A model generated the notes under the pieces. The model was not told the DNA's origin. It saw only the letters and a program-made list of their open reading frames with translations, and did not search any database. Below are positions 25,331-33,622 of a stretch of DNA of 35,122 bases, one piece after another. Origin of the DNA: Bacteroidota bacterium. GTDB lineage: Bacteria; Bacteroidota; Bacteroidia; Bacteroidales; JAADGE01. The first letter of the stretch is position 1; the number at the start of each line of letters is the position of its first letter. Location: positions 1 to 35,122 of the forward strand of contig JAJRUH010000148.1 in assembly GCA_024277895.1 (NCBI GenBank), read 5' to 3'. A program made the position numbers and the translations under genes.

Positions 25331-25829
25331 TATTTCACAGAGTTATTTTTAATTTTATTTCACACAGATTGCTCGGATTGCACAGAGTTATTTTAGTTCT
25401 TTTCACACAGATTGCTCGGATTGCACAGAGTTATTTTGGTTTTGTTTCACACAGATTGCTCGGATTTCACAGAGTTATTTTAGTTTTGTTTCACACAGAT
25501 TGCTCGGATTACACAGAGTTATTTTAATTTTATTTCTCACAGGTTGCTAGGATTTCACAGAGTTATTTTTGGTTTTGTTTCACACAGATTGCTCGGATTT
25601 CACAGAGTTATATTAGTTCTTTTCACACGGATTGCTCGGATTGCACAGAGTTATTTTGGTTTTGTTTCTCACAGATTTCTCAGATTTCACAGAATTATTT
25701 TTGGTTTTGGTTCTCACAGATTGCTCGGATTGCACAGAGTTATTTTAGTTCTTTTCACACAGATTTCTCGGATTGCACAGAGTTATTTTAGTTTTGTTTC
25801 TCACGGATTTCTCGGATTACACAAAAATT
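25331..25829 (+). repeat. tandem array of ~44-bp units, about 11.5 copies
   Basis: The anchor word CACAGAG (or CACAGAA) recurs at 25336, 25381, 25424, 25468, 25512, 25556, 25601, 25644, 25688, 25733, 25776 and, degenerate, 25820. Spacings are 43-45 bp. Each unit reads CACAGAGTTATTTT, a T-rich spacer with TTTTGTTTCAC or CTTTTCAC, then ACAGATTGCTCGGATT. Units differ by scattered substitutions, so the array is old and not a recent expansion. There are no unique spacers. It fills the gap between the CoA-type Nudix gene, whose stop codon at 25817-25819 lies in the last half-unit, and the trmB start. A related array lies at 28410-28595. Confidence 0.93.
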
Positions 25830-26461
25830 TTATTAAGTTCGGATTTTATTAAGTCGATAAATTCGCTTAAAATCATTGCCGAAGCACCCCATATTTCAAA
25901 TTCTTCAAAAATAAAAAAAGGTGCCTTAATTTTTTGGCTTCTTACATCAAATGTTTTTTCAACTGTTTTTGCCGACAAAATTTCTTCTAAATCAACCGTA
26001 AATACTTCTTCTACTTCATCGGTATTCATATTAATTGCGGGTTTATATTCAATAATTCCGACGAAAGGTGTAACGTGAAAGTTACTTACCGGAATGAATA
26101 AAGGTGTTAATTGTTTTAAAATTGTTATGTCTTTTTTGTTTATTCCCGTTTCTTCTTCTGTTTCTCGTAATGCCGTTTGTTTCAGGTCGTTATCTTTGTT
26201 TTCAAATTTTCCGCCGGGAAAAGCGATTTGACCGGAATGACGACTTCCGTCTTTTGCCCGTTTTATAAAAAGAAGTTTAAGACTGTTATTTTCAGAAAAC
26301 AGAAGCAACAGAACCGCACTTTTTTTTACGGTATTTTCGTTAAAATTCAAAGAAGTATTCAGGCGACTTTCGGGAATCATTTTTAAATGAGAAATTTCGC
26401 CGGGCAAATCGTTTTTCAGGGCATTTAAAAATTTATATTTTATACCTGAATCATCATTCAT
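25817..26461 (-). CDS. Nudix hydrolase, CoA pyrophosphatase type
   Basis: A 214-residue Nudix protein of the NudL/CoAse group, which cleaves coenzyme A to 4'-phosphopantetheine and 3',5'-ADP. It has KKSAVLLLLFSEN and LLFIKRAKDGSRHSGQIAFPGGKFE, where the SxHxGQIxFPGG block is typical of CoA pyrophosphatases. The Nudix box ends TALRETEEETGI near residue 96. VSNFHVTPFVGII and the EVEEVFTVDLEEIL segment complete the fold. Its start is 7 bp after the stop of the FtsX-type permease, so the two are probably co-transcribed. Its last codons run into the 44-bp tandem array. Confidence 0.9.
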   Translation of the reverse strand: MNDDSGIKYKFLNALKNDLPGEISHLKMIPESRLNTSLNFNENTVKKSAVLLLLFSENNSLKLLFIKRAKDGSRHSGQIAFPGGKFENKDNDLKQTALRETEEETGINKKDITILKQLTPLFIPVSNFHVTPFVGIIEYKPAINMNTDEVEEVFTVDLEEILSAKTVEKTFDVRSQKIKAPFFIFEEFEIWGASAMILSEFIDLIKSELNKIFV

Positions 26462-26468
26462 AAAAAAA

Positions 26469-27713
26469 TTATTTAAAATTTATTGTTTTCGCAGGATGAA
26501 TTTTTGCAACAAGAAATGCAGGTATAATTAAGACAAAAACGCTGATTAACAATGTTCCGATATCTAAAAGTAAAAAGTTGAAAAGATTAATATCAACCGG
26601 CACACTGTCCACATAATATAAATCAGGATTTAAAGGGATTAATTTAAAATATTTCTGAACAGCTAACAAGCTAATTCCAAGAATATTACCGATAACTAAA
26701 CCTTTCAAAATTAAAAATGCACCATTATAAAGAAAAATTGAAATTATTTTAGAATTATTTGCACCCAATGCTTTTAAAATACCAATCATTGTTGTGCGTT
26801 CTAAAATAATAGTAAGTATAGCCGCAATCATACTTAAAACCGAAACAATAATCATTAAAGTCAGAATAACGGCAACATTAGTATCGGACAGTTTCAGCCA
26901 TTGCACAATAAAGGTATTATCTCGCATATAGTTACTTACTTGTAACATACTTCCGTCTTTACTTATAATCGAAGCGACTTCATCCTGAACTTTTTCGGTC
27001 ATTTTTTCGGGATTTACATAATCGTCAATAAAAACTTCAAACCCGCTGATTTGGTCGGGAGTCCAATTATTAATTTTTTGAATTTGACGAATATCGCACA
27101 CGGCAATCATTTTATCCAACTCGGTCATTCCGGTTTTATAGATGCCGCAAATTTTAAATCGTCTTGCTTTCGGAGGATTTTGAATAAAATATATATCCAT
27201 TTTGTCTCCCACATTATAATTAAGCAAGTCAGCCGTTTTTTGCGAAATAAGAATTTCTTTTGATTTTTTTTCCGAACTGACATCCGGCAATGTTCCTTTT
27301 ACCAAGTTTTCTTTTAAAAAATTCCAATTATAATCTTTGCCTACACCTTTTAACACAATTCCCTGAACTTCGGTTTTGGTTTTAATAATTCCGGGTTTTG
27401 TGGCATAAATTTGAATATGGTTTATTCCTTTTATTTTTGTGATACCGGGATAAAACGGTTGTTTTTTACTGATAGGCAAAGTTTCGTAAGTTTCGTTTAT
27501 ATCTCTGTTTTTTATTGATATATGTGCCTGGAAACCTATTATTTTTTTATAAACTCCGTGTTTAAAGCCGGTAACCGTCGAAACCGTAATAATCATAACG
27601 GCAATACCCACAGCTACAACGCTTACGGCAATATTAAGTACCGATGCCGACATCTTTTTCTTATTTGAACGGGAAAAAGTAATCCGTTTTGCCGTAAATA
27701 ATGCGAAATTCAA
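26469..27713 (-). CDS. LolC/E-type ABC transporter permease (FtsX domain)
   Basis: A 414-residue inner-membrane permease. A cytoplasmic N-terminus (ALFTAKRITFSRSNKKK) leads to a first helix near 25-50, followed by a periplasmic MacB-like domain of about 220 residues and three helices near 280, 325 and 380. The first helix and its TGFKHGVYKKIIGFQAHISI join, and the later ERTTMIGILKALGANNSKIISIF segment, are diagnostic of LolC/LolE-type lipoprotein-release permeases. No ATPase (LolD) gene is next to it in the window, so its partner must be encoded elsewhere. A single permease of this kind is common in Bacteroidota. It heads a two-gene unit with the CoA-type Nudix. Confidence 0.9.
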   Translation of the reverse strand: MNFALFTAKRITFSRSNKKKMSASVLNIAVSVVAVGIAVMIITVSTVTGFKHGVYKKIIGFQAHISIKNRDINETYETLPISKKQPFYPGITKIKGINHIQIYATKPGIIKTKTEVQGIVLKGVGKDYNWNFLKENLVKGTLPDVSSEKKSKEILISQKTADLLNYNVGDKMDIYFIQNPPKARRFKICGIYKTGMTELDKMIAVCDIRQIQKINNWTPDQISGFEVFIDDYVNPEKMTEKVQDEVASIISKDGSMLQVSNYMRDNTFIVQWLKLSDTNVAVILTLMIIVSVLSMIAAILTIILERTTMIGILKALGANNSKIISIFLYNGAFLILKGLVIGNILGISLLAVQKYFKLIPLNPDLYYVDSVPVDINLFNFLLLDIGTLLISVFVLIIPAFLVAKIHPAKTINFK

Positions 27714-27743
27714 TGGTTCTTATTTTAATTTACCGATAAGGTG

Positions 27744-27776
27744 CAAAAATAGTTTTTATTTTTGTTTTGAGACAAA
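27744..27776 (-). promoter_or_regulatory. Bacteroidota-type promoter for the FtsX permease gene
   Basis: On the minus strand, TATTTTTG (complement of 27744-27751) matches TAnnTTTG. TTTG (27773-27776) lies 21 bp upstream as the -33 element. The distance to the ATG at 27713 allows a leader of about 20-25 bases. Both elements are short and A/T-rich, so a chance match is possible. Confidence 0.42.
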
Positions 27777-27789
27777 CGAGTATGGTAAA

Positions 27790-28407
27790 CTAACAAAAAA
27801 AATACTTTAAACTTGTATATGTTCTTAATTTATATCCCGACAATTTCTGATTATCACACCATTCGACTTTTGATATTCCTTCTTCGATTTGGGGAACCGG
27901 AGTTTCGTTTCCGGAATATTGCATATTAAACCAATGAGTTTTTTTAAGTGCTTTTTTGTTTTTGAAATCGTAGATATGAAAAGAGGGTTCTGCTTTGCCG
28001 GTTATTTTAAGTCCGGATATTCCGCATTCTTCTTCAACTTCTCTTATTGCCGCAGTTTCGGGAGTTTCGTTTTTTTCAATTTTTCCTTTCGGCAAATCGG
28101 GTTTTTCGAAACGGTGAATTATGAGCAATTCATTTTTTGAGTTTTTCACAAGTCCTCCGGCTGCTTCAATATATTTAAAATAGGATTTAAAATCCTTGAA
28201 AAGTTTTTCTAAATCGGGGTGTTCAAAACTTATTTCATCGATGCTTTCTTTTTCAAAAAAAGTATTCAGAATATTGCTCATTCTGTCGTTACACTTGTGA
28301 ATAAAGGGCTCGTCAATTTCAAGATTTTCTACCATATCTTCAAATTCAGGAGTAGTTTCCCAAAGGGTTATTTTTCGGGAATTATGATATATAGTGATTT
28401 TTTTCAT
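27790..28407 (-). CDS. Nudix hydrolase domain protein
   Basis: A 205-residue protein with an N-terminal part of about 85 residues of unknown role, followed by a Nudix domain. The domain begins AAGGLVKNSKNELLIIHRF and has a canonical box GKIEKNETPETAAIREVEEECGI near residues 108-130, with all catalytic Glu present. The LPKGKIE start of the box resembles diadenosine-polyphosphate and inositol-polyphosphate hydrolases, but substrate cannot be read reliably. It ends with a hydrophobic/aromatic LKYFFC. Upstream lies the second tandem-repeat array and then tex. The two Nudix genes of this block are not close paralogues. Confidence 0.88.
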   Translation of the reverse strand: MKKITIYHNSRKITLWETTPEFEDMVENLEIDEPFIHKCNDRMSNILNTFFEKESIDEISFEHPDLEKLFKDFKSYFKYIEAAGGLVKNSKNELLIIHRFEKPDLPKGKIEKNETPETAAIREVEEECGISGLKITGKAEPSFHIYDFKNKKALKKTHWFNMQYSGNETPVPQIEEGISKVEWCDNQKLSGYKLRTYTSLKYFFC

Positions 28408-28409
28408 TT

Positions 28410-28595
28410 TGTTTCACACAGATTGCACGAATGACACAGAGTTTTTTTGTTTTTTTCACACAGATTGCACAGATAGCACAGAGTTTTTTTGTTTTGTTTC
28501 ACACCGATTGCACGGATGACACAGAGTTTTGTTTTTTTGTTTCACACAGATAGCACAGATAGCACAGAATTTTTTTGTTTTTTTTCACACAGATT
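28410..28595 (+). repeat. tandem array of ~43-bp units, about 4.5 copies
   Basis: CACAGAG/CACAGAA anchors recur at 28435, 28477, 28520 and 28563 (spacing 42-43 bp). Each unit holds three CACRGA-like words about 9 bp apart (for example CACAGATTGCACAGATAGCA then CAGAG), followed by a T-rich tract of 15-19 bases. It is the same family as the array at 25331-25829, in the same orientation, but with GCACAGATAGCA in place of GCTCGGATTGCA. It fills the gap between the tex stop (28598) and the Nudix start (28407). Confidence 0.92.
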
Positions 28596-28597
28596 AA

Positions 28598-30727
28598 TTA
28601 TACATCTTTCATACTTAAACCTATTCGTTTTCTTACTAAATCAATGCTTATAACTTTTACTTTTACGTGTTGATGCAGTTTTAAAACATCAGCGGGATTT
28701 TTTATATATTCATTTTTTATGTTTGAAATATGAACAAGTCCGTCTTGTTTTACGCCTACGTCAACAAAAGCTCCGAAATTTGTAATATTTGTAACAATAC
28801 CGGGTAAAATCATTCCTATTTTTAAATCTTCAACGGTGAAAACATCTTTTGAAAATTCAAAAACTTTTGCTTGTTGTCGCGGGTCTCTTCCGGGTTTTTC
28901 GAGTTCTTTCATTATATCGGTTAAGGTCGGAAGTCCGACGGTATCGGTAACATAATTTTTTAAATTTATTTGTTTCCGAAGTTCGGAAGATTTTATGAAT
29001 TCTTCGAGACTTACATTGCTGTCTGCTGCCATTTTTTCTACAATATAATAACTTTCCGGATGAACGGCAGTATTATCCAACGGATTTTCGGCATTTCTTA
29101 TTCTTAAAAATCCGGCAGATTGTTCAAATGCTTTATCTCCGAAACGTTTTACTTTTTTAAGCTCATTTCTTGACTTAAACGAACCTTTTTCTTTTCTGAA
29201 TTCTATAATATTTTTTGCTGTTTGCTCATTTAAGCCCGATACATACACTAAAAGATGTTTGCTTGCAGTGTTCAAATCGGTTCCTACGGCATTTACGCAA
29301 CTTTCAACAACATAATCCAAACTTTTTTGCAGTTCTTTTTGATTTACATCGTGCTGATATTGCCCGACTCCGATAGATTTCGGGTCAATTTTAACAAGTT
29401 CAGCCAAAGGGTCAGCCAAGCGTCTTCCTATGGAAACGGCACCTCTTACGGTTACGTCGTAGTCGGGAAACTCTTCTCGTGCAACTTTTGAAGCCGAGTA
29501 AACCGAAGCCCCGTCTTCGCTGACAACAAAAACTTTTACGTCTCTGTCGAAACGAACTTTATTTCTGACAAAATCTTCGGTTTCGCGACTTGCCGTTCCG
29601 TTACCTATTGCAATTGCATCAATTTTATATGTGCTGACCAGCGAAGCTACTTTTTTACTTGCCGGAAAAGTTTCTTTTTGAGGCGGATGCGGATAAATTG
29701 TTTCATTATGCAAAAGATTTCCGTGTTCATCAAGGCAAACAACTTTACATCCTGTTCTGTAGCCTGGATCTATTGCCAAACTTCTTTTCTCGCCCAAAGG
29801 CGGAGCAAGCAACAGTTGTCTTAAGTTTTCGGCAAAAACTTTAATGGCTTCGGCATCGGCTTTTTCTTTTGCAATTTTAGAAAATTCGTTTTCGATAGAA
29901 GGCAAAAGCAATCTTTTGTATGCATCGTCAATTGCATCTTGCACGGCTGCCGTTGCATCGGTATCGCCTTTCAGAAAAATTCTGTCGAGTTTCTCTAATG
30001 CTTTGTTTTCGTCGGGTTGAATTTTAACCCTCAAAAAACCTTCGTTTGCACCTCTGAAAACCGCCAATAAACGATGCGAAGGAATGCGATTAAGAGCTTC
30101 TTCAAACTCGAAATAATCTTTATATTTTACGGCTTCCTCTTCTTTTGTTTTAATTAATTTTGAATATACTTTTGCCGAATATTTAAATTCTCTGCGAACA
30201 GCGTCTCTGGCTCTTTTGTCTTCGTTAATTTGCTCTGCAATAATATCTTTGGCACCTTGCAGTGCATCTTCAACCGTTTCAACATCATCATTCAAATATT
30301 TCAATGCTTCGTTTTCCAAGTCATTGAGATTTTGCTTAAAAATAATTTTTGCCAGAGGTTCCAAACCTTTTTCTTTAGCTTTTACGGCTCTGGTTTTCTT
30401 CTTTTGTTTATACGGGAGATACAAATCTTCCAATTCGGTTAAATCGTAAGTTGCCTCAATTTTAGCTTTCAGTTCCGGAGTTAATTTATCTTGTTTTTCA
30501 ATTGCCGATAAAATACTTTCCCTGCGTTTTTCAAGTTCTTCTAATTTTTCCGAAAGATTTTTTATGTCGGTAATCTGAACTTCATCCAAAGCACCCGTCA
30601 TTTCTTTTCTGTATCGGCTGATAAAAGGAATTGTTGCACCTTGTGAAAATAAATTTACGGTGTTTTCAACTTGTTTTGCCGTAATGTTAAGCTGAGAAGC
30701 TATAAGTTTAAAATGTTCTGAATTCAT
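28598..30727 (-). CDS. tex: Tex-family RNA-binding transcription accessory protein
   Basis: A 709-residue Tex protein, a conserved nucleic-acid-binding factor linked to transcription and RNA metabolism. The order is: an N-terminal HTH-like helical region with GATIPFISRYRKEMTGALDE near residues 29-48; LEDLYLPYKQKKKTRAVKAKEKGLEPLA near 97-124; a YqgF-like domain with SLAIDPGYRTGCKVVCLD near 318; the SIGVGQYQHDVNQKELQKSLD block; HhH motifs near 500; and a C-terminal S1 domain (GIVTNITNFGAFVDVGVKQDGLVHIS) to the end. Length is slightly under the ~720-780 usual because the charged tail after S1 is absent. It is transcribed towards the 43-bp repeat array. Confidence 0.96.
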   Translation of the reverse strand: MNSEHFKLIASQLNITAKQVENTVNLFSQGATIPFISRYRKEMTGALDEVQITDIKNLSEKLEELEKRRESILSAIEKQDKLTPELKAKIEATYDLTELEDLYLPYKQKKKTRAVKAKEKGLEPLAKIIFKQNLNDLENEALKYLNDDVETVEDALQGAKDIIAEQINEDKRARDAVRREFKYSAKVYSKLIKTKEEEAVKYKDYFEFEEALNRIPSHRLLAVFRGANEGFLRVKIQPDENKALEKLDRIFLKGDTDATAAVQDAIDDAYKRLLLPSIENEFSKIAKEKADAEAIKVFAENLRQLLLAPPLGEKRSLAIDPGYRTGCKVVCLDEHGNLLHNETIYPHPPQKETFPASKKVASLVSTYKIDAIAIGNGTASRETEDFVRNKVRFDRDVKVFVVSEDGASVYSASKVAREEFPDYDVTVRGAVSIGRRLADPLAELVKIDPKSIGVGQYQHDVNQKELQKSLDYVVESCVNAVGTDLNTASKHLLVYVSGLNEQTAKNIIEFRKEKGSFKSRNELKKVKRFGDKAFEQSAGFLRIRNAENPLDNTAVHPESYYIVEKMAADSNVSLEEFIKSSELRKQINLKNYVTDTVGLPTLTDIMKELEKPGRDPRQQAKVFEFSKDVFTVEDLKIGMILPGIVTNITNFGAFVDVGVKQDGLVHISNIKNEYIKNPADVLKLHQHVKVKVISIDLVRKRIGLSMKDV

Positions 30728-30846
30728 ATTTTGAAATTAAAAGGAATGCAAATTTAATATAAAAGAATTATGTTTGAGATTATTTAATTAAATTAGTATA
30801 TGATATTGAGAACAATTTTTTTTAAACTTTTTACGGCAAGAAAAGC

Positions 30847-33096
30847 TTAGAAATATCTGCTTAACTGAAAACTAAAAAATCGTTGGGGCATTATATTTCC
30901 CGGACGATCCATATATTCTGTATTTCCGATATTTTTTACGGCAAAAGAAAATTTAATATTTTTCTTAAATCGATACGATAAAAATATATCTATAACAACA
31001 GTTTCTTTATTATTGCTCGACCAATAATCGTAAAATCCCGGTAATAGGGCTTCTCTTGTCAACGGATTTAAGAATACATTATCAATATTTAATACTTTCG
31101 ATTTATAAAAGGCATTAACGCCAAATTCAATTTTTTTAAGATTTGCTCCGACAACAAATTTTGCTGTATGTTTTTTTCTGTATTTTAACCAAGTCTCGGT
31201 ATTAACATTATTATTCTTATCGAATTCAACAGGATAAATATAAGTATATCCTCCGCCGATATTGATGTTTAAATTTCCGAAATTTCTGTTTAGCAAAAAT
31301 TCTGTTTCAGCACCGTAAACTCTTGAATTTTCAATATTTGACGACCTGAATCCGAAACCAAAATCTTGTGAATAAGGATCCGGATAAATACCGAAAACGT
31401 ATTCAATCATATCCGTATTTTCGGAATAAAAAAATGAGAGGTCAAAATGTCCTAATAATTTTCCTGATTTAATGCCTTGTTTTACGCCTATTTCGGAACT
31501 CCAACCAAATTCAGGTTTAACTTCAGAATTAGGAAATATTTTTACGGTACCGAGTGTGGTATATGCATATTTTTCAGCAATCGAAGGATATCTGTATCCC
31601 TGACCGAATGAGGCTCTTAAAAAAGTGCCGTGTCTTATTTGATAATTAATTCCCGATCTGAAAACAGGAATAATTTTATCGGCAATTTTATCAAGTACAT
31701 TATATTCTAATCTTATGCCCGCACTTAATTTCAGTTTCATAAACAGTTTATATTCAAGCTGAGTATATGCGGCAATATTATCTCCTTTGTGATTGCCGTA
31801 TAATCCCGAAATTACCTTACTGAAGTAGTAGGATGTACCGAATATAACATTGAGTTTACTGAAAAACTGTTTGAAAAGTTGATATTCTGCAAAATTAGAT
31901 ATTGCTAAGCTGTTATTCAGACTTTTAACAGGATATCGGTTATCCGAAACTTGCAGTCTTATACGCATATCCTGTTTGTTTATATCGTTGTTTTTGAGTG
32001 AAATATAAGGGTCTAAAGTAATAAAAACGGCATTAAGTTCCGTAGCTGTGGCTTTATTTTGTATGAGAGCCCCGGCATTAGAGTTTTCCCACAAAATAAA
32101 ATCTGTTTTGTTGTCGTAACCGCCTAAAAAACCCAGCCCGTAACTTAATCCTTTTATTTTATTGCTGTGTTGTTTAATATTAAAGTTAAGGCGGGCAAGT
32201 TTTTCATCGTTTAATTTTCTGTATCCGTTATTATAAAGTAGATTGCTGCCGAGACTTATTTCTGTATTTTTTATTTTTTGTGAAAATGAAAATGAAGCAT
32301 CGGAATAACTTCTCGGAGTGTTCCACCATACCATAACTTTACGTTTGGGTTTATCGTAAATTCCCGATGTTAACGAATATTCGATTTGAGGTATAGTGTC
32401 TGCTTCTGCGGTTATAAAGTTAATTATTCCGTTTATAGCTGATGAGCCGTAAAGTACCGAAGATGCCCCTTTAATAATTTCGATTTGTGCTAAATTTTCG
32501 ATGGGTAAAAACTGCCAACGTATATTGCCGGCATCTGCAGAAATAACCGGTAAACCGTCGATTAATACCATTACTCTGCTTCCGGCACCGTAACTGAAAC
32601 CACTTCCGCCTCTTATTGATGCTTGCCCGTCAATTATTTCGATTCCTTGTGTTTGTTTTATTATTTCCTCAGCATTTACTATATGATTTTGTGTAATTTC
32701 ATAAGGTTTTATAACGCTCATTGAAACGCTGAGTCCTGAAACTTTTTGTTCCGTTTTGTCGGCACTGATAACGACTTCGTTAAGTTGATTAATAAACGGT
32801 TTTAAGCCGACAGATAATTCATTGCGGATATTAGATTGAATAATAATTGATTTGGTAAGAGTTTGGTAACCGAATAATATAAAAGTAATTTCTATTTTTC
32901 CGGGATTACATGAGAATTCAAAATATCCGGTTGAATCTGTAGTTTTTACTTTATTAGTGTTGTAAATTACTTGAACTTCAGTAAGAGATTTTCCGGTTTT
33001 ACTGTCAAAAACTTTTCCGCTGACAAGACTTTTCCGATTTTGAGCTGACAGCGAAAAATACAAAATTTGCAGCAGAATTATTAATAAATAACGCAT
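30847..33096 (-). CDS. TonB-dependent outer-membrane receptor
   Basis: A 749-residue TonB-dependent receptor. A signal peptide (RYLLIILLQILYFSLSAQ) is followed by a carboxypeptidase-regulatory-like beta domain near 24-105 (VSGKVFDSKTGKSLTEVQVIYN), typical of Bacteroidota. The plug domain near 115-240 has LNEVVISADKTEQKV, GIEIIDGQASIRGGSGFSYGAGSRVMVLIDG and IEIIKGASSVLYGSSAINGIIN. The rest is a 22-strand-type barrel ending in an aromatic residue (SFQLSRYF). No SusD partner is present, so metal, siderophore, haem or vitamin uptake is likelier than polysaccharide uptake. Its start is 14 bp after the stop of a small lipoprotein gene, so the two should be one transcript. Confidence 0.95.
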   Translation of the reverse strand: MRYLLIILLQILYFSLSAQNRKSLVSGKVFDSKTGKSLTEVQVIYNTNKVKTTDSTGYFEFSCNPGKIEITFILFGYQTLTKSIIIQSNIRNELSVGLKPFINQLNEVVISADKTEQKVSGLSVSMSVIKPYEITQNHIVNAEEIIKQTQGIEIIDGQASIRGGSGFSYGAGSRVMVLIDGLPVISADAGNIRWQFLPIENLAQIEIIKGASSVLYGSSAINGIINFITAEADTIPQIEYSLTSGIYDKPKRKVMVWWNTPRSYSDASFSFSQKIKNTEISLGSNLLYNNGYRKLNDEKLARLNFNIKQHSNKIKGLSYGLGFLGGYDNKTDFILWENSNAGALIQNKATATELNAVFITLDPYISLKNNDINKQDMRIRLQVSDNRYPVKSLNNSLAISNFAEYQLFKQFFSKLNVIFGTSYYFSKVISGLYGNHKGDNIAAYTQLEYKLFMKLKLSAGIRLEYNVLDKIADKIIPVFRSGINYQIRHGTFLRASFGQGYRYPSIAEKYAYTTLGTVKIFPNSEVKPEFGWSSEIGVKQGIKSGKLLGHFDLSFFYSENTDMIEYVFGIYPDPYSQDFGFGFRSSNIENSRVYGAETEFLLNRNFGNLNINIGGGYTYIYPVEFDKNNNVNTETWLKYRKKHTAKFVVGANLKKIEFGVNAFYKSKVLNIDNVFLNPLTREALLPGFYDYWSSNNKETVVIDIFLSYRFKKNIKFSFAVKNIGNTEYMDRPGNIMPQRFFSFQLSRYF

Positions 33097-33110
33097 CTGA
33101 GCAACTTCTT

Positions 33111-33530
33111 TTATTTAGGAATAAAGGTCATTCTCACAGCGGCAGTAGTTACAGGTGTAGTCGGCAAAGGAAATACAGTCGTAAGTTTTAAAGATTTGGA
33201 CGTAAGTTCTGCGATATTTGCAGTTACCGGTATTGCCAGAGAATCAGATGTAATAGTTACTGCTGTTTCTTCATCATTCGAGAATTTCCAAGTTCCCGTA
33301 ATTTCTCCTACATAGCCTGTACCGTCTTCATTAAATTTAGTATCACCTTTAAACATTTCCAGCAAACCGCCTTGACCGCTTGCATCCTTACCGTCTGCTA
33401 AAAGACTGTCAGCTGTCCAAATATGGTTTGTTAAAAGATTGAGATTATCAGAGGATGTTGTTTCTTTTTTACAAGAAATATAAACAGATGCAACTATAAC
33501 TAATGCCAAAAATAATACCGGTTTTTTCAT
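33111..33530 (-). CDS. small lipoprotein, lipocalin-like
   Basis: A 139-residue predicted lipoprotein. MKKPVLFLALVIVASVYISC gives a signal peptide with the lipobox YISC at the cleavage site, followed by a Ser/Thr-rich linker. The mature part (HIWTADSLLADG, FNEDGTGYVGEITGTWKFSNDE, AVTITSDS) has the alternating pattern of small Bacteroidota lipocalin-like domains. I chose the start at 33530, because the upstream 18 codons would hide the signal peptide. It lies 14 bp before the TonB receptor, so a surface or periplasmic role with that receptor is inferred. A TATATTTG box at 33571-33578 could be its -7 element, but no -33 match was seen. Confidence 0.85.
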   Translation of the reverse strand: MKKPVLFLALVIVASVYISCKKETTSSDNLNLLTNHIWTADSLLADGKDASGQGGLLEMFKGDTKFNEDGTGYVGEITGTWKFSNDEETAVTITSDSLAIPVTANIAELTSKSLKLTTVFPLPTTPVTTAAVRMTFIPK

Positions 33531-33622
33531 TTTTCTTTTTTTAAAATATATCGGAGGATTATGTTTGTTACAAATATACAACATTTTTATTAATCCGTAG
33601 TTATTCTGTTATATTTAAACAA

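Noticed and set aside
25331-25829. Possible CRISPR array because of regular ~44-bp spacing
   Set aside because: The whole unit repeats with scattered substitutions; there are no conserved repeats alternating with unique spacers and no cas genes.
25291-25852. Plus-strand open frames through the tandem array that look like a repeat protein
   Set aside because: They arise because the period is not rich in stops in these frames. They begin inside trmB, are broken by frame-changing 43/45-bp units, and lack a plausible fold or start.
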